A program made the translations under genes and the position numbers. From Ichthyophis bannanicus (taxonomy: Eukaryota > Chordata > Amphibia > Gymnophiona > Ichthyophiidae), in the NCBI GenBank assembly GCA_033557465.1, contig CM066031.1, positions 1,666,936,800 to 1,667,000,799 of the forward strand: a DNA stretch of 64,000 nt. Direction: 5' to 3'. Below the pieces are notes generated by a model. That model did not search any database. It saw only the letters and a list, made by a program, of their open reading frames with translations, and was not told the DNA's origin. Below, piece after piece: positions 23,521 to 34,029 of this stretch. Within the stretch, counting starts at the first letter, position 1. Each line of letters opens with the position of its first letter.

Positions 23521-24748
23521 CTAATAATAATAATCATTGATATAGCACTACAAGGCATACTCAGCACTGTACAGATACATATAAAAGACAGTCTCTGCTC
23601 ATTAGAGCTTACAATCTAATCAAGACAGACAGTGTAATACATGAGAAACAAGTTTCAAATAGGAAAAAGAGACACAAGGAGATCAAGGGATTAGGATCCA
23701 AAGGTAGCCTCAAAGAGGTGAGTCTTTAGCATGGATTTGAAAAGGGGAAGAGATGAGGCCTGGTGTACAGATTCAGGAACTTTGTTCCAGGCATAAGGAG
23801 CAGCAAGGTGAAAAGATCAGAGTAGGCAGTGGAAGAAAAGGGCATAGAGAGAAGAAAGCCAGAAGAAGGGTGGGTTCATAAGGAGTGGTGTAGGGAGAGA
23901 GGAAAGGTAGTGAGGGGCAGTAGAGTGAATGCATTTATAGTTCAGAAGGAGAAATTTGAAATGGATGCGGAATTGGAAGGGAGACAATGAAGTGATTTGA
24001 GAAGAGGGGTTATATAAGTGTATCAGGGCTGGTAGAAGATTAGCTGTGCAGAAGAGTACTGAACAGATTGAAAAGGAGAGAGATGACTTTGAGGGAGACC
24101 AGCTGAGAGAGGGATGGAAGTAAAGGAGGAACCACCAGAACAAACACTGAAAGAAAAATGGGAGAGATAAGAAGAGAACAAGGACAACACACAGCTCCTA
24201 AAACCAAGAGAGGATGATGTATTGAGGAAAAGCTGGTGGTCAACAGTATCAAAATCGTCAGAAAGGTCAAAAAGAATGAGAACTTAGTAAAGGCCCTTGG
24301 ACTTAACCAGGAACAAGTTGCTGGAGACTTTGGCAAGAGCAGTTTTAGTAGAATGAAAGGGACGAAAACCAGAATGAAGAGGATCTAGAAGGGCCTGAGA
24401 GGAGAGAAATTCAAGGCAGTGGTGGAGAACTGCATGGTCAAAGTTTGGAAATGAAGGGGAAGAAGGGAGATGGGTCGATAATTAGAAGGACAAGTAGGGT
24501 CAAGTGACAGGGTTTTTTTTCATGAGGAGAGGTGTGACCACAATATGCTTGAAGGCTGCAGGGAAAGTTGCAATGAAAGCGATAAGTTGAGAATATGTGA
24601 GATGGAGGATATGGAGTTCAGGAGACCAGTGGGGATAGGATCAGAGGAACAGATAGTGAATTTAGTGGAGGAAAGAAGAAGAGAGGTTTCCTCTTTGGAG
24701 GTCTTAGAAAAGCATGAAAGGGTGACAGAGGTTGAAGGGAAAGGGTGA
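23521..24748 (-). mobile_element. opposite-strand L2-clade LINE nested in its relative
   Basis: The minus strand from 24748 down to 23521 repeats landmarks of the surrounding plus-strand LINE: ALLDPLHSGFRPF, KVSSNLFLVKSKGLYS, DTVDHQLFLNT, then, after an internal deletion of the RT active-site region, PFQFRIHFKFLLLNYKCIHS and a PYAWNK-like region. Its 3' end is at 23523 (TAATAATAAT on the plus strand, the end repeat of this family). It splits the host LINE exactly between FSGSSSTAIPL and VGVPRSG. Confidence 0.7.
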
Positions 24749-25540
24749 TAGTTGGTGTACCCCGTTCTGGGCCCTCGCCTTTTCTCTCTCTATACCCAGT
24801 CCCTTGGTGCTCTCATCTCCTCCCATGGCTTTCAGTACTATTTTTATGTTGATGACTCTCAAATCTGTCTACACCTGACAATTCTCTGACACTCCAAGCC
24901 CGTATCTCTACCTATTTATCTGAAATTGCCGCCATTTGAAATTTAACATGGCCAAAACTGAACTTCTTATTTTCACCCTAAACCCTCCTCCCCCTTCCTC
25001 CTTTCTCTGTCTTTGTAGATAACACTCTTCTACTCCATTTCCTCAGCCCGCAAACTTGGGGTCATCTTTGATTCCTACCTCTCCTCCTCCACTCACATCT
25101 AACTGATTGCTAAAACCTGTTGTTTCTTTCTCTATAACATTAGCAAAATTTGCCCCTTCCTTTCTGAATACTTTACTAAGACACTTATTCACTCTTTAGT
25201 CACCTCTTGTCTAGACCAGCGGTTTTCAACCACTGTGCCGCGGCACACTAGTGTGCCGTGAGATATTGTCTGGTGTGCCGTGGGAAGAATTCCAATTTCA
25301 TCCGTAACATGTGGCCTCGGCTCACAAATTAGGGTTGCCAACCGGCCGGTTTTCAGCTGGCCTGGCCGGTTTTTCCATGGCCAGGCCGGCTGCCGGCACA
25401 GTTGTAAAACCGGCCATTGAAAAGCCGGTTTTTTGCTCTGGCCGCAAGATCGGGAGCGGCCAGAGCAAAAAAACGGCTTTTGTGCCGAAGTCCGCGGCGC
25501 GAACGCGATCGCGATTCCCTATAGCAGTGCAGCCGCTGGT

Positions 25541-25852
25541 TCTGCTTTGTACAGAGCAGCGGCTGCACTACACTTACATTGAAAAGTAAAGAGAAACTGT
25601 GTCAGGAGCCCTCCGATCATGCAGAGCCCGAGGAAGTGATGTCATGGGGGCGGGCTCCTCACAGGCTGTCTTTCCTTTTCAAATTAACTTTAGCTGCAAT
25701 AAAGTTAATTTGAAAAGGAAAGACAGCCTGTGAGGAGCCCGCCCCCATGACATCACTTCCTCGGGCTCTGCGATAACCGGAGGGCTCCTGACACAGTTTC
25801 TCTTTACTTTTCAATGTAAGTGTAGTGCAGCCGCTGCTCTGTACAAAGCAGA
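25541..25852. repeat. 312-bp near-perfect palindrome
   Basis: Arms 25541-25692 and 25700-25852 are reverse complements with few differences (for example tcatgcag versus ctgcgata near 25617 and 25770). The centre is AAATTAACTTTA-gctgcaa-TAAAGTTAATTT. Such a sequence would extrude as a cruciform or a long hairpin RNA. It lies wholly inside the hAT element. Confidence 0.85.
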
Positions 25853-25867
25853 AGCAGCGGCTTGGGC

Positions 25868-26155
25868 AGGGGGGGGGGGTGTGTGTGTGTGAGTGAACCA
25901 GCAAGGGGGGGGGGAGTGTGAGTGAACCAGCAAGGGGGGGGAGTGTGAGTGAACCAGCAGTGGAGGGGAGGGGGGTGGTGTGAGTGAACCAGCAGGGGAG
26001 GGGGGGTAAGTGAGTGAGTGACCCAGCAGGAGGGGTGAGTAAGTGACAGGGGGGTGGGTGAGTGAACCAGCAGTGGAGGGGGGGGTGGTGTGAGTGAACC
26101 AGCAGGGGAGGGGGGTTGGTGTGAACCAGCAGGGGAGGGGGGTTGGTGTGAGTGT
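25868..26155. repeat. G-rich minisatellite GTGAGTGAACCAGCAGGGGAGGGGG
   Basis: About ten imperfect units, 22-32 bp long, of GTGAGTGAACCAGCA followed by a variable G/A-rich run. Unit length varies mainly in the G run. The minus-strand ORF across it is a proline/threonine-rich artefact of the repeat. Confidence 0.8.
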
Positions 26156-27020
26156 TTGATTCCTATTCAAGAGAATTACTTTATATATAGTCAATATAGG
26201 CACAGAGGTAAATTTTTTTAACATTTTCTAATGGTGGTGTGCCTCGTGATTTTTTTCATGAAAAAAGTGTGCCTTTGCACAAAAAAGGTTGAAAAACACT
26301 GGTCTAGACTATTACAACCTCTATTGCTCTTTTCTTCCACTGCCAACTCCAGACTTCGATCGTTTCACCTTGCTGCTCCTTATGCCTGGAACAAACTAAC
26401 TGAATCTGTACATCAGGCCCCTTCTCTGCCCATTTTCAAATCCATGCTAAAAGCTTACCTGCTTTTGGATCCTGATCCCTTATGCTCTATGTCGCCTCCT
26501 ACCTTTCCGTACTTGTATCCCTATTCTCAGCTATTGTATCGTCTGTCTTGTTTAAATTGTAAACAGTGATGAGCAGGGAGGGACTGTCTTTCTACATGTA
26601 TATGTGTAGTGCTGCATAAGTCTTGTAGTGCTATATAAATGATTAATAGTAGTAAGTTATCCTTAAATTTAGATTCACAGGTATTATCTGGGAGCCGTTT
26701 CTGGATGTGAAGGCCCTTAAAACAGTTTATCACACAGATTTACAGCTGTAATACTCTGTATATTGGCCTACTTATTAGGGTTACCCATAAATTGCAGAAC
26801 ATAACAGCTAGGCTTGTTTTACGTTGCCCCAGGAAGACAAGAGCCAGTAGTGATAAGATTGAGATAGCCCCTTGATTTCAAGTCCTGCAGAGAAAAGGTC
26901 TTCCCCATCTTAAAGGATAGTTAAATTGGTATAGGCTGATTAGGAATCTTTGATTAAGCCATAGGTTCCTACATTACGGGAAGTGCATCAGAAATCTGCT
27001 TGAGAGCAAAGTCATATTTT

Positions 27021-27262
27021 GGAGTGGAGGAGTGGCCTAGTGGTTGGGGCAAGGTACTTCAGGCCGGAAGGTCAGGGGTTCAAATCCCACTAGAGGACAG
27101 CAACCTTGGGCCGGAAGGACTGGGGTTTATAGTCCCACAGGTGCTCCTTGTGGTCTTGGGCAAGCCACTTAACCCTCCATAGCCCATGTTCCTTGTAAAA
27201 TAGTTATCTCCAAGTTTGATGCAGAATAGCACGGTATATAAGAGAATTTAAAAAAAAAAAAA
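27021..27262 (+). mobile_element. tRNA-derived SINE (A-tailed)
   Basis: The head contains a box A-like TGGCCTAGTGGTTGG and a box B GGGTTCAAATCCC. A middle part follows with CTCCTTGTGGTCTTGGGCAAGCCACTTAACCCTCCAT, a MIR/CORE-like block. It ends in a short AGCACGGTATATAAGAGAATTT plus A13. The first 180 bp match the SINE at 36652 almost base for base, but the 3' tail differs. Confidence 0.85.
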
Positions 27263-27749
27263 TATTTTGCCGTGATTCCAGGGCTGTGGAATAACCTGAC
27301 ACAGTTTTAGAATCTCATTAGGCTGAGGCAAATTTTTTGACCTTTAGGAAAATAAAATTAAATTTTGGATTTTTTTCAGCTGAGACATTGGATTTTGATT
27401 TTAGATTTAATTACACACATTTTCAAATGTGAGCTCGAGGCATGTTGCACTTCAGATACTGTAGTGATATCCCTGCCCAAAAGTATTTACAATGTTATTT
27501 ATACGTGGGGCAATGGGTGGTCAAAAGACTTGTCCAAGGTCACAAGTAGTATCATTTGATCCCTGACTTCTCCTGGTTCTCAGCCTTCTGCTCTAATAGA
27601 CAACTCCTGCATTCCTTGATTGAATATCTTATTTATTTCAGTTTATTTGCTGCTTTATCCAAAAAATGCACCTTATGGTTTATAGTAATAGATCATATTA
27701 AAATCATAATTCACAATAATACAACAAAAATCAGTTATTTTCACCAAGG

Positions 27750-28290
27750 GGATTATTTTAGAAGGCCAATTTGTGATTTGCACATGTGAATATAAGTCAC
27801 ACATACAAAATACTTCCATGTCATAACAGCCATTTTAGAAATGTCAAATTTATATGTATCTGCCCGGATCACATCCAAGTCACATGGGAGCATGTTGGGG
27901 GTGTGGTTTGGATGTGACAGAAAGATACTCATGCATCTCCAGTTTCATATAGGGGTTGCACATAGCCAACAAAAATTATCCATGTCTGTATTTACATCTG
28001 CTCCTTAGCACGTTTTAAGTTTTTAAAAAGTGTTTGTTTCACCCAGTCCTTTACATGAGGGATTAAGGGGGACATCCCCCTTAATCCTTCAGTGTTTATT
28101 ACCCCCACCACATGTTACTTCGGTAGACATATAAATCATCTATATTGATAATGAATGGTGCGATGTCTGTCTAGATTTGCAAAATGGATATATGCATTCT
28201 AAAATACCGGCACAGACACGTACAAGTTGCCGGAGTTCCCTTGTCAATATTTTGCATGTGTATGTTTGTAAAATGACTCCTGCTGCACAT
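27750..28290. mobile_element. possible old MITE with central hairpin
   Basis: Weak inverted similarity joins GGGGATTATTTTAGAA at the left to AGGAGTCATTTTACAA (reverse complement) at the right, and the interior is rich in ACATGTG/GTACAAGT words. A perfect 12-bp stem with a 4-nt loop (28060-28087, GGATTAAGGGGG-acat-CCCCCTTAATCC) lies in the middle. The call is tentative. Confidence 0.35.
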
Positions 28291-28559
28291 GGATGACTAT
28301 TTCCATGTATGCCTGTGCTTTCTAGTTTGATTTAACACACATGTCTGCGGTGAGATACAGAGATATATTGATTTTAGATTGAACTTGAATGTGCCCATCT
28401 TCTCTTTAAAAAATTTGACAGAATTGCAGATGTTATCACTTGGACGTCACTGCAGCCACATAACTGATCTTTCTAAAATGCATCTTTAAATCAATATTGT
28501 AAAACCTGCCTGGACTACTCACTCATATATCTAATTAAAATATTTTTGAAAGACCCATG

Positions 28560-29760
28560 TTTTGAGTACCATTTTAAACTTTCTGCAGTTCTCCTCATGC
28601 TAGCAATTGTTTTGTAGATTACTTCTCTATATAGACACCACAGTAGAAAAAGCCTTTTCCTGACATCAGGCCACCTTTATTTCCATCAAACCGAAGGAAA
28701 CCTTTAATAGTTCTTCTTCTTGAGATCTTAAGGACTGATTCAGCTGCCCACCTTTTCTTGGAGATACTCATGTATCTGCTTATTCTTTCCTTTAAATGCC
28801 AATATCAAAACGTTATATTGTACATGGTATTTTGTGGGTAATCAGTGGAGCTGAATCATCATAGGGGGTCACATGGTTCATCCTCTTCAACCTCCCACTA
28901 TCCATACTGCCCTGTTCATATCAACTGGAATGGATATATCCCTCTCTCTGGTAACACAGAGGATGCACCATTACAATAATCTAACCATGGAAGGATAAGG
29001 ATTTGAATAATTACAATCAGATCAGTTAACAAATAAATCCAAAGCTGTCTAATCATACATAAATAACCAAGTAAGCCTTGTAAAACTGTAGTAATAAGGG
29101 TTTACAACCCATCCAACCATAGCCTCAGCTTATGACCCAGCCATTAGGACCATGGCCCCACCAATGTTTTTCCCAACAAAGCATCAGGAATGAGAGAGCT
29201 TGAAGGCAGGGCCAGAAATTGGTTGTTTGGACCCTTTAACCTAAAAGTTGTTCCTCTATCCCTGTGACCCAATCTTTGAACACTACACTCTGAACGTCTC
29301 CCAATTCTAACCCAAAATCCAGAGGAAGACAATGCTGGCTAAACCATGGCAGCCCCGTCTTTCCAACATTTAGCTTCAGTTACTGGCTAATGAACCATTG
29401 ATCTACCATTCTCATCACTGCACCTATTTTTACCTGGACATCAACTGCTATTGGTGCCATTGGCACCAAAATCTGTACATAAGCATATACAAAGAATCCC
29501 AAGGCAGACTCCCTCATGCCCTTACACAAAAATAGCATATAAATATTAAACAGGTGAGGTGATAGGATGAATCTTTGAGGCACCAGTCCAAGAATAGGAG
29601 TAGGCTCTATAGAAATTTCTATGTAAGAAAGATATAAACCACTGCATCACTACTCACTGATTCAAAGGTGGCTGTAACATTGTGTATAACCAGAACCATG
29701 TTCTGCCTCTTATCTAAATGAAAATAAATATTATCCAATACTGTCACCTACAATGTTGCC
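28560..29760 (-). mobile_element. decayed LINE RT fragment (L2/CR1 type)
   Basis: The minus strand at 29583-29380 reads PQRFILSPHLFNIYMLFLCK and FFVYAYVQILVPM, a worn RT block where PQG.ILSP and Y.YADD.Q are expected. Further 3' on that strand, ILILPWLDYCNGAS appears near 28960. The catalytic DD pair is lost. No ends were defined. Confidence 0.6.
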
Positions 29761-30836
29761 ATACTAAGAAATTGCTGAAAGCCCACCTAGCAACTATCTA
29801 AGATGTTCCCCTCGTTTAAATAATCTGTTAGTTGAAAACGTGGTGGCTGTACAGTTATCTTACTAAGAGAGCAATTTCCTGCTGTTAGTTTCTACCCTTT
29901 CTAGGTTCAATTTGGGCTTCTTCTGAGTTGACCTTTGCTTGATTATTTTAAAATAGCAGGAACCAGTCTCCCTGACAATGATGCCTTTACTATAACTTCA
30001 GTCATTTCTCTCAAACTATCTTGTGATATATGAACCAGAGGCAATGGACATGCAAACCACATAAATGTCTTTGAATATCATCCCCTATACCTTTAGTTCC
30101 CATTTTATAGTGGAAATACACACATATTTTAAAATACATTTTGAGTCGGCTTTGACACGTGCTCCGATGGGCACACAAGTGCCAGCTACCTGATCGTTGG
30201 GATCTCCACCAATGATTCGGGGGGGGGGGCAATTATGTCTACAAACACCTCAAAATTAAAGTTACTTCACTTGACTCCTTAATTAGATCCTCCTGTATGT
30301 GTATATTTTTTAAATCTGGCATATACACATGTAAGCACCGGCAAGTACTTGTGTAAATTGCAAAATTGGTGCCTACATATGTATGTGATGCTTACATGTA
30401 TAAACCTCGGGTGATGCTGCTCTCTTTCTGCACATTTAGATTTTTAAAATGGAGGATCTGGCTATATGTGCCGGGACATACACATGCAATCCTGCACATC
30501 TGCATACATATAAGACTCTGCGTTTAGCAGAGCCTTTTGTAAAATACTGGGGAAATTTATGAATGGCCTAACCTGGATGTGCCAATTTCTATCTCATCGT
30601 TTTATGCAAAATGGGGCTTCACAGATTATATTAGATGAAACCAGAGAAAACTGAACCCATCCATCATGATACCCTCCTCCCCTGACTTCATTGCTATAGT
30701 CTACTTAACCACTCCCCATTCAAAAGCATCTCCTCTAAACTACTTCTTATTTTCATCTCAAAGTCTGCAAATCTATCACAAGTAATCAGTACCACATCTG
30801 GGACCCCAAGGCTCTTTGTTAACTTATATACTACCC
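29761..30836. other. intronic sequence, nothing firm recognised
   Basis: Contains words such as TATACACATGTAAG and GTAAAATACTGG between 30250 and 30560 that recall the putative MITE at 27.8 kb, but no terminal repeats could be paired. A G run sits at 30220-30228. Confidence 0.35.
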
Positions 30837-31060
30837 TTAGAGTGGAGGAATAGCCTAATGGTTAGAGCAACCGACTAATACCCAGAAGATCAAGGTATTG
30901 TTTCCTATTGGCACTCCTTGTGACCTTGGGGAAATCACTTTACCCTCCATTGCCTCGGAAGAAAAGGCCTGGCAATCTACTTCCAGTGATACATGGCCAA
31001 GAAAATCCAGAGGCAGCTGGGTTGCCAGGAGTCAACACTGACTTGATAGCACAAAAAATT
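30837..31060 (+). mobile_element. tRNA-derived SINE with RTE/BovB-like tail
   Basis: Head GTGGAGGAATAGCCTAATGGTTAGAGC (box A-like), then the same CTCCTTGTGACCTTGGGGAAATCACTTTACCCTCCATTGCC middle as the other SINEs. Its 3' part is different: AAGGCCTGGCAATCTACTTCC and GGGTTGCCAGGAGTCAACACTGACTTGATAGCAC, resembling the 3' tail of RTE/BovB LINEs used by several vertebrate SINEs, followed by an A-rich end. Box B is worn. Confidence 0.7.
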
Positions 31061-31341
31061 TAAAAAATTATATATATATACTGCCTTAAATAACTGACCT
31101 TGTGACTCATTTAAAACATTTATGTCACAAGGCAAATATTTTCTCTTTACCTTCTTAACCCTTCTACAGTACTGTGAGGCCTGAATTTTCCGTGCTGTAT
31201 GCTGCTCCTTTCCCATTTCCTGCCTTCATCTGGCTCAACTCAGTTGTAAATCCTAGTGCTGTATGCTACACTCCTGACTTCATCAACATTTTCCCCTTTG
31301 GTAGCAATATGTTCAAAAGCCTAGTTGGTATCAGAATTCTT

Positions 31342-31895
31342 TTTTTTTTAATTTAAAGTTTATTATCATTTTCAGCAATACAGAAAAAGAAAACATTCCC
31401 ATTAGCCCACCTCCAAGCAGTACATCATATAGTCCCTCTGCTGTGTCAAATGACCTGGGCCCAGTGCAACAGTCCACTGAACAGTGCCATTAAGCATTTC
31501 TCAAAAACATTTTGCAAAGACAGTGCACAAAAACACCCTTTAAATACATTGCACCAAAGAACAGTGCAAGTAAACATTGCATGTAAACATTGTCAACAGA
31601 TATTTTCACTAAATATTTCCCGAGAACTTTGCCCAAAACCATTTCCAGTGAACCAATAAACCTTTCCCTCTACAGTCTACACCCTTCCCCTTATTACAGT
31701 TTTTGCCCTTTCATTCGTGGAACTGCACCACCCCCCTTCTAATAGGTCTTCTTAAAAGACCCCATCATACCTGCTTTAGGTACCAACAGGTTATATTGCT
31801 TATTTACCCCCCTCTCCCACCCTCCACCCTTCGCCCTGCCCCCTCCTATAAACCATTGTTAGAGAGCATGCAACCGGAATACCCAATGAAAACCA
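31342..31895 (-). mobile_element. probable 3' end of an L1-like LINE
   Basis: Read on the minus strand the segment ends TGATAATAAACTTTAAATTAAAAAAAAA, a polyadenylation signal and A tail of L1 style, after a G-rich purine stretch typical of L1 3' regions. It may be the tail of the minus-strand L1-like ORF2 fragment at 36306-37560, now separated by the L2 LINE inserted between. That linkage is inferred. Confidence 0.45.
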
Positions 31896-34029
31896 CTCTG
31901 GCTGTTGGGTGATTTCAACCTCCCAGTGCTCCCAAACAAGCGTTCTGAACGCTTTCTTGACGCAATGACCGCACTGAGCTACGATCAATTAATACAAACA
32001 CCAACCCACACAAGAGGAAACACCCTGGACCTCATCTTTGCTCCCTTACCCCTCCACAGATCAAGTAGCCAGAACCCACCGCTGGTCCTCCCTGTCCCCT
32101 GGTCAGACCACAATGCCATTATTTTCAACATTCTTATGGACTCAGATCAGTTGCCTTCCAGAACCGCCCCACCAGCCTCTCGCCACTTCAGATATTTTAA
32201 TAAAGAAGCCTTCCTCCAAGATACTCTTCTGGATCTCAATACTAACACTACCGAGCTGGACAAGCTCATAGATATATGGAACAACACCTTAAGTAAAGCT
32301 TCTCTCCTACCTCATTCCATGAAGCCCACGAGGAAGAACCACACAGCCATATGGTTCACTGCCGAGCTGCGTGAATTCCTAGTACATCCTCAGGAAGCTT
32401 GAGCGATGCTTTCGACACTCCAGACTCTCCCACGACCATGTTGAATACATGAACAACTTACATGAACACCACAGTGCACTCGACCAGAAAAGAAAGGAAT
32501 ACCATACCAATATCCTGATGCGCTCTCTTAACAAGCTTGGAGAGCTTTTCAGTCTTAAGTCCCTCACAAAGGACACATCTAACCATCCAACAGATACCCC
32601 CAGTCCAGAGGCCTCTGCCGCACACTTCCAGAGCAAAACAAATATGATAAGGCCTCACACAGTAAATCCTCTTTTGGAAGATCCTTACATGGACAACGCC
32701 CCAACAGAAGACACTGTTCTCCCCAAGCTAGAGGCCTTTCACCCATATTATGTTCTCTATCTCTAGAACAGATAGAGAACATCATATGCGGGATTAATAC
32801 CACCACTGCTTCAACCGATCCATGCCTTGCATACTGGATCACGTTAGTGCGATCTGACCTAAGCACAATCATTGCCAGAATCATACACCTTTCCCTGTCC
32901 ATGGGTGTGCTACCACTGTCCCTAAAAACTGTCTCCACCAGACCATTGCTAAAAAACAATAAATTAGATCCTTTGGACATCAGCTCCTACAGACCCATAT
33001 CCAGCCTCCCCTTCCTGGCTAAGATAACAGGATCACGTCAACTCCCATGCTTTCCTTGACCAACAGCAGCATGGGTTCCGTCAGCAGCATGGGGTTGAAA
33101 CCCCTCTGGCTCTCTCCTTGACAGACTCCTCACAAGAATAGATAAAAAGAAGCAGGGATTCATCCTAATATTCCTGGACATTGCCTCGGCCTTTGATATG
33201 ATCAGTCATAATCTTCTACTTGTCTGATTACAACAAAAAGGGATACAGAACGTAGCCCTCAACTGGTGTAGATCTTACTTGACTGGTCGCCAGCAACAGG
33301 TACGCATAGGACACAGACATCAGACACATTCCAGCAAACGCAGGGAGTCCCGCAGGGCTCATCTCTTTTGGCCCTGCTTTTCAACATCTTTATCCAGCCA
33401 ATCTGCGCAATAATTCAGTCATACAACATTCTATACCACATCTATGCTAATGACGTCTTACTATACACCCCATTCTCCACAGACAGTCCTAACTTCTCCA
33501 GCATCACAGAATGCTTCACCACTGTCTCAGAATGGCTCTCCACACACAACCTTAAAGTCAACTGCAAAAAGATGGAAGTCTTATTTATAACCAGAGATCA
33601 AACATTTACCCCACCAACTTCCCTGTGGGTGAATGACGTAGAGCTGATGATGAGGTGTGCTACCTGGGAGTCATCTTGGACCAACGACTGAGTATGGAAG
33701 CGCACATGTGAAATGTCATCAAGACGGTTTACCATAAGATAAGGACCCTCCGTCATCTACGCCCGCTCCTGGACCCTTCAGACTTTAGTACAGTATTCCA
33801 GGCACTCATCTTCCCGCACCTGGACTATGCCAATATTATTCTCCATGGCATGCCTAAACTCACACGCCAACCACTCCAATTGGCCATGAACACAGCTGCC
33901 TGAACACTGCACAGAGCGTCCAGATTTGAACACGTCACACCCATCTTAATGTAGTTACACTGGCTCCCAATAGCAAGCCGTCTGATTTACAAAGCCCTAT
34001 TGATGACGTTCAAGATTCTATATGACATG

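Larger units (their letters stand above)
25217..26301. mobile_element. non-autonomous hAT element with perfect 8-bp TSD
   Basis: A 1085-bp element with terminal repeats CAGCGGTTTTCAACC and GGTTGAAAAACACTG, flanked by GTCTAGAC at 25209-25216 and 26302-26309. The duplication fits nTCTAGAn, the known preference of Charlie-type hAT elements. Just inside the ends are matching GTGCCG/GTGTGCC words. There is no transposase. It carries a 312-bp palindrome and a G-rich minisatellite. Removing it and one target copy restores the LINE reading LDYYN. Confidence 0.9.
22340..26660 (+). mobile_element. L2-clade LINE in three pieces (22340-23520, 24749-25208, 26310-26660)
   Basis: Plus-strand ORF2 remnants. 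A linker region (22349-22819, LVFYN/ALDALAP-type text) is followed by RT text with TVVTPLLKKTSLDPT, LQSDFHPTTE, LILLDISAASDTVDHHLLL. After an insertion it continues [15 protein letters not shown] and the active site YFYVDDSQI (24840). After a second insertion come LDYYNL and FHLAAPYAWNKLTESVHQAPSLP. It ends near 26650 with GTGCTATATAAATGATTAATAGTAG. It is interrupted by an opposite-strand LINE (23521-24748) and a hAT element (25217-26301). It has many frameshifts. Confidence 0.8.

Noticed and set aside
25868..26155. Possible CRISPR-like array
   Set aside because: Units are contiguous tandem repeats with no unique spacers, in vertebrate DNA.
25811..26224. 137-codon minus-strand frame of Pro/Thr/His repeats
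   Set aside because: It is a translation of the G-rich minisatellite inside the hAT element.
31450..31659. 69-codon frame with repeated Asn/Cys words
   Set aside because: The text comes from a worn degenerate sequence (repeated CATTTT and CAGTGCA words) in a probable LINE 3' region; no family match.
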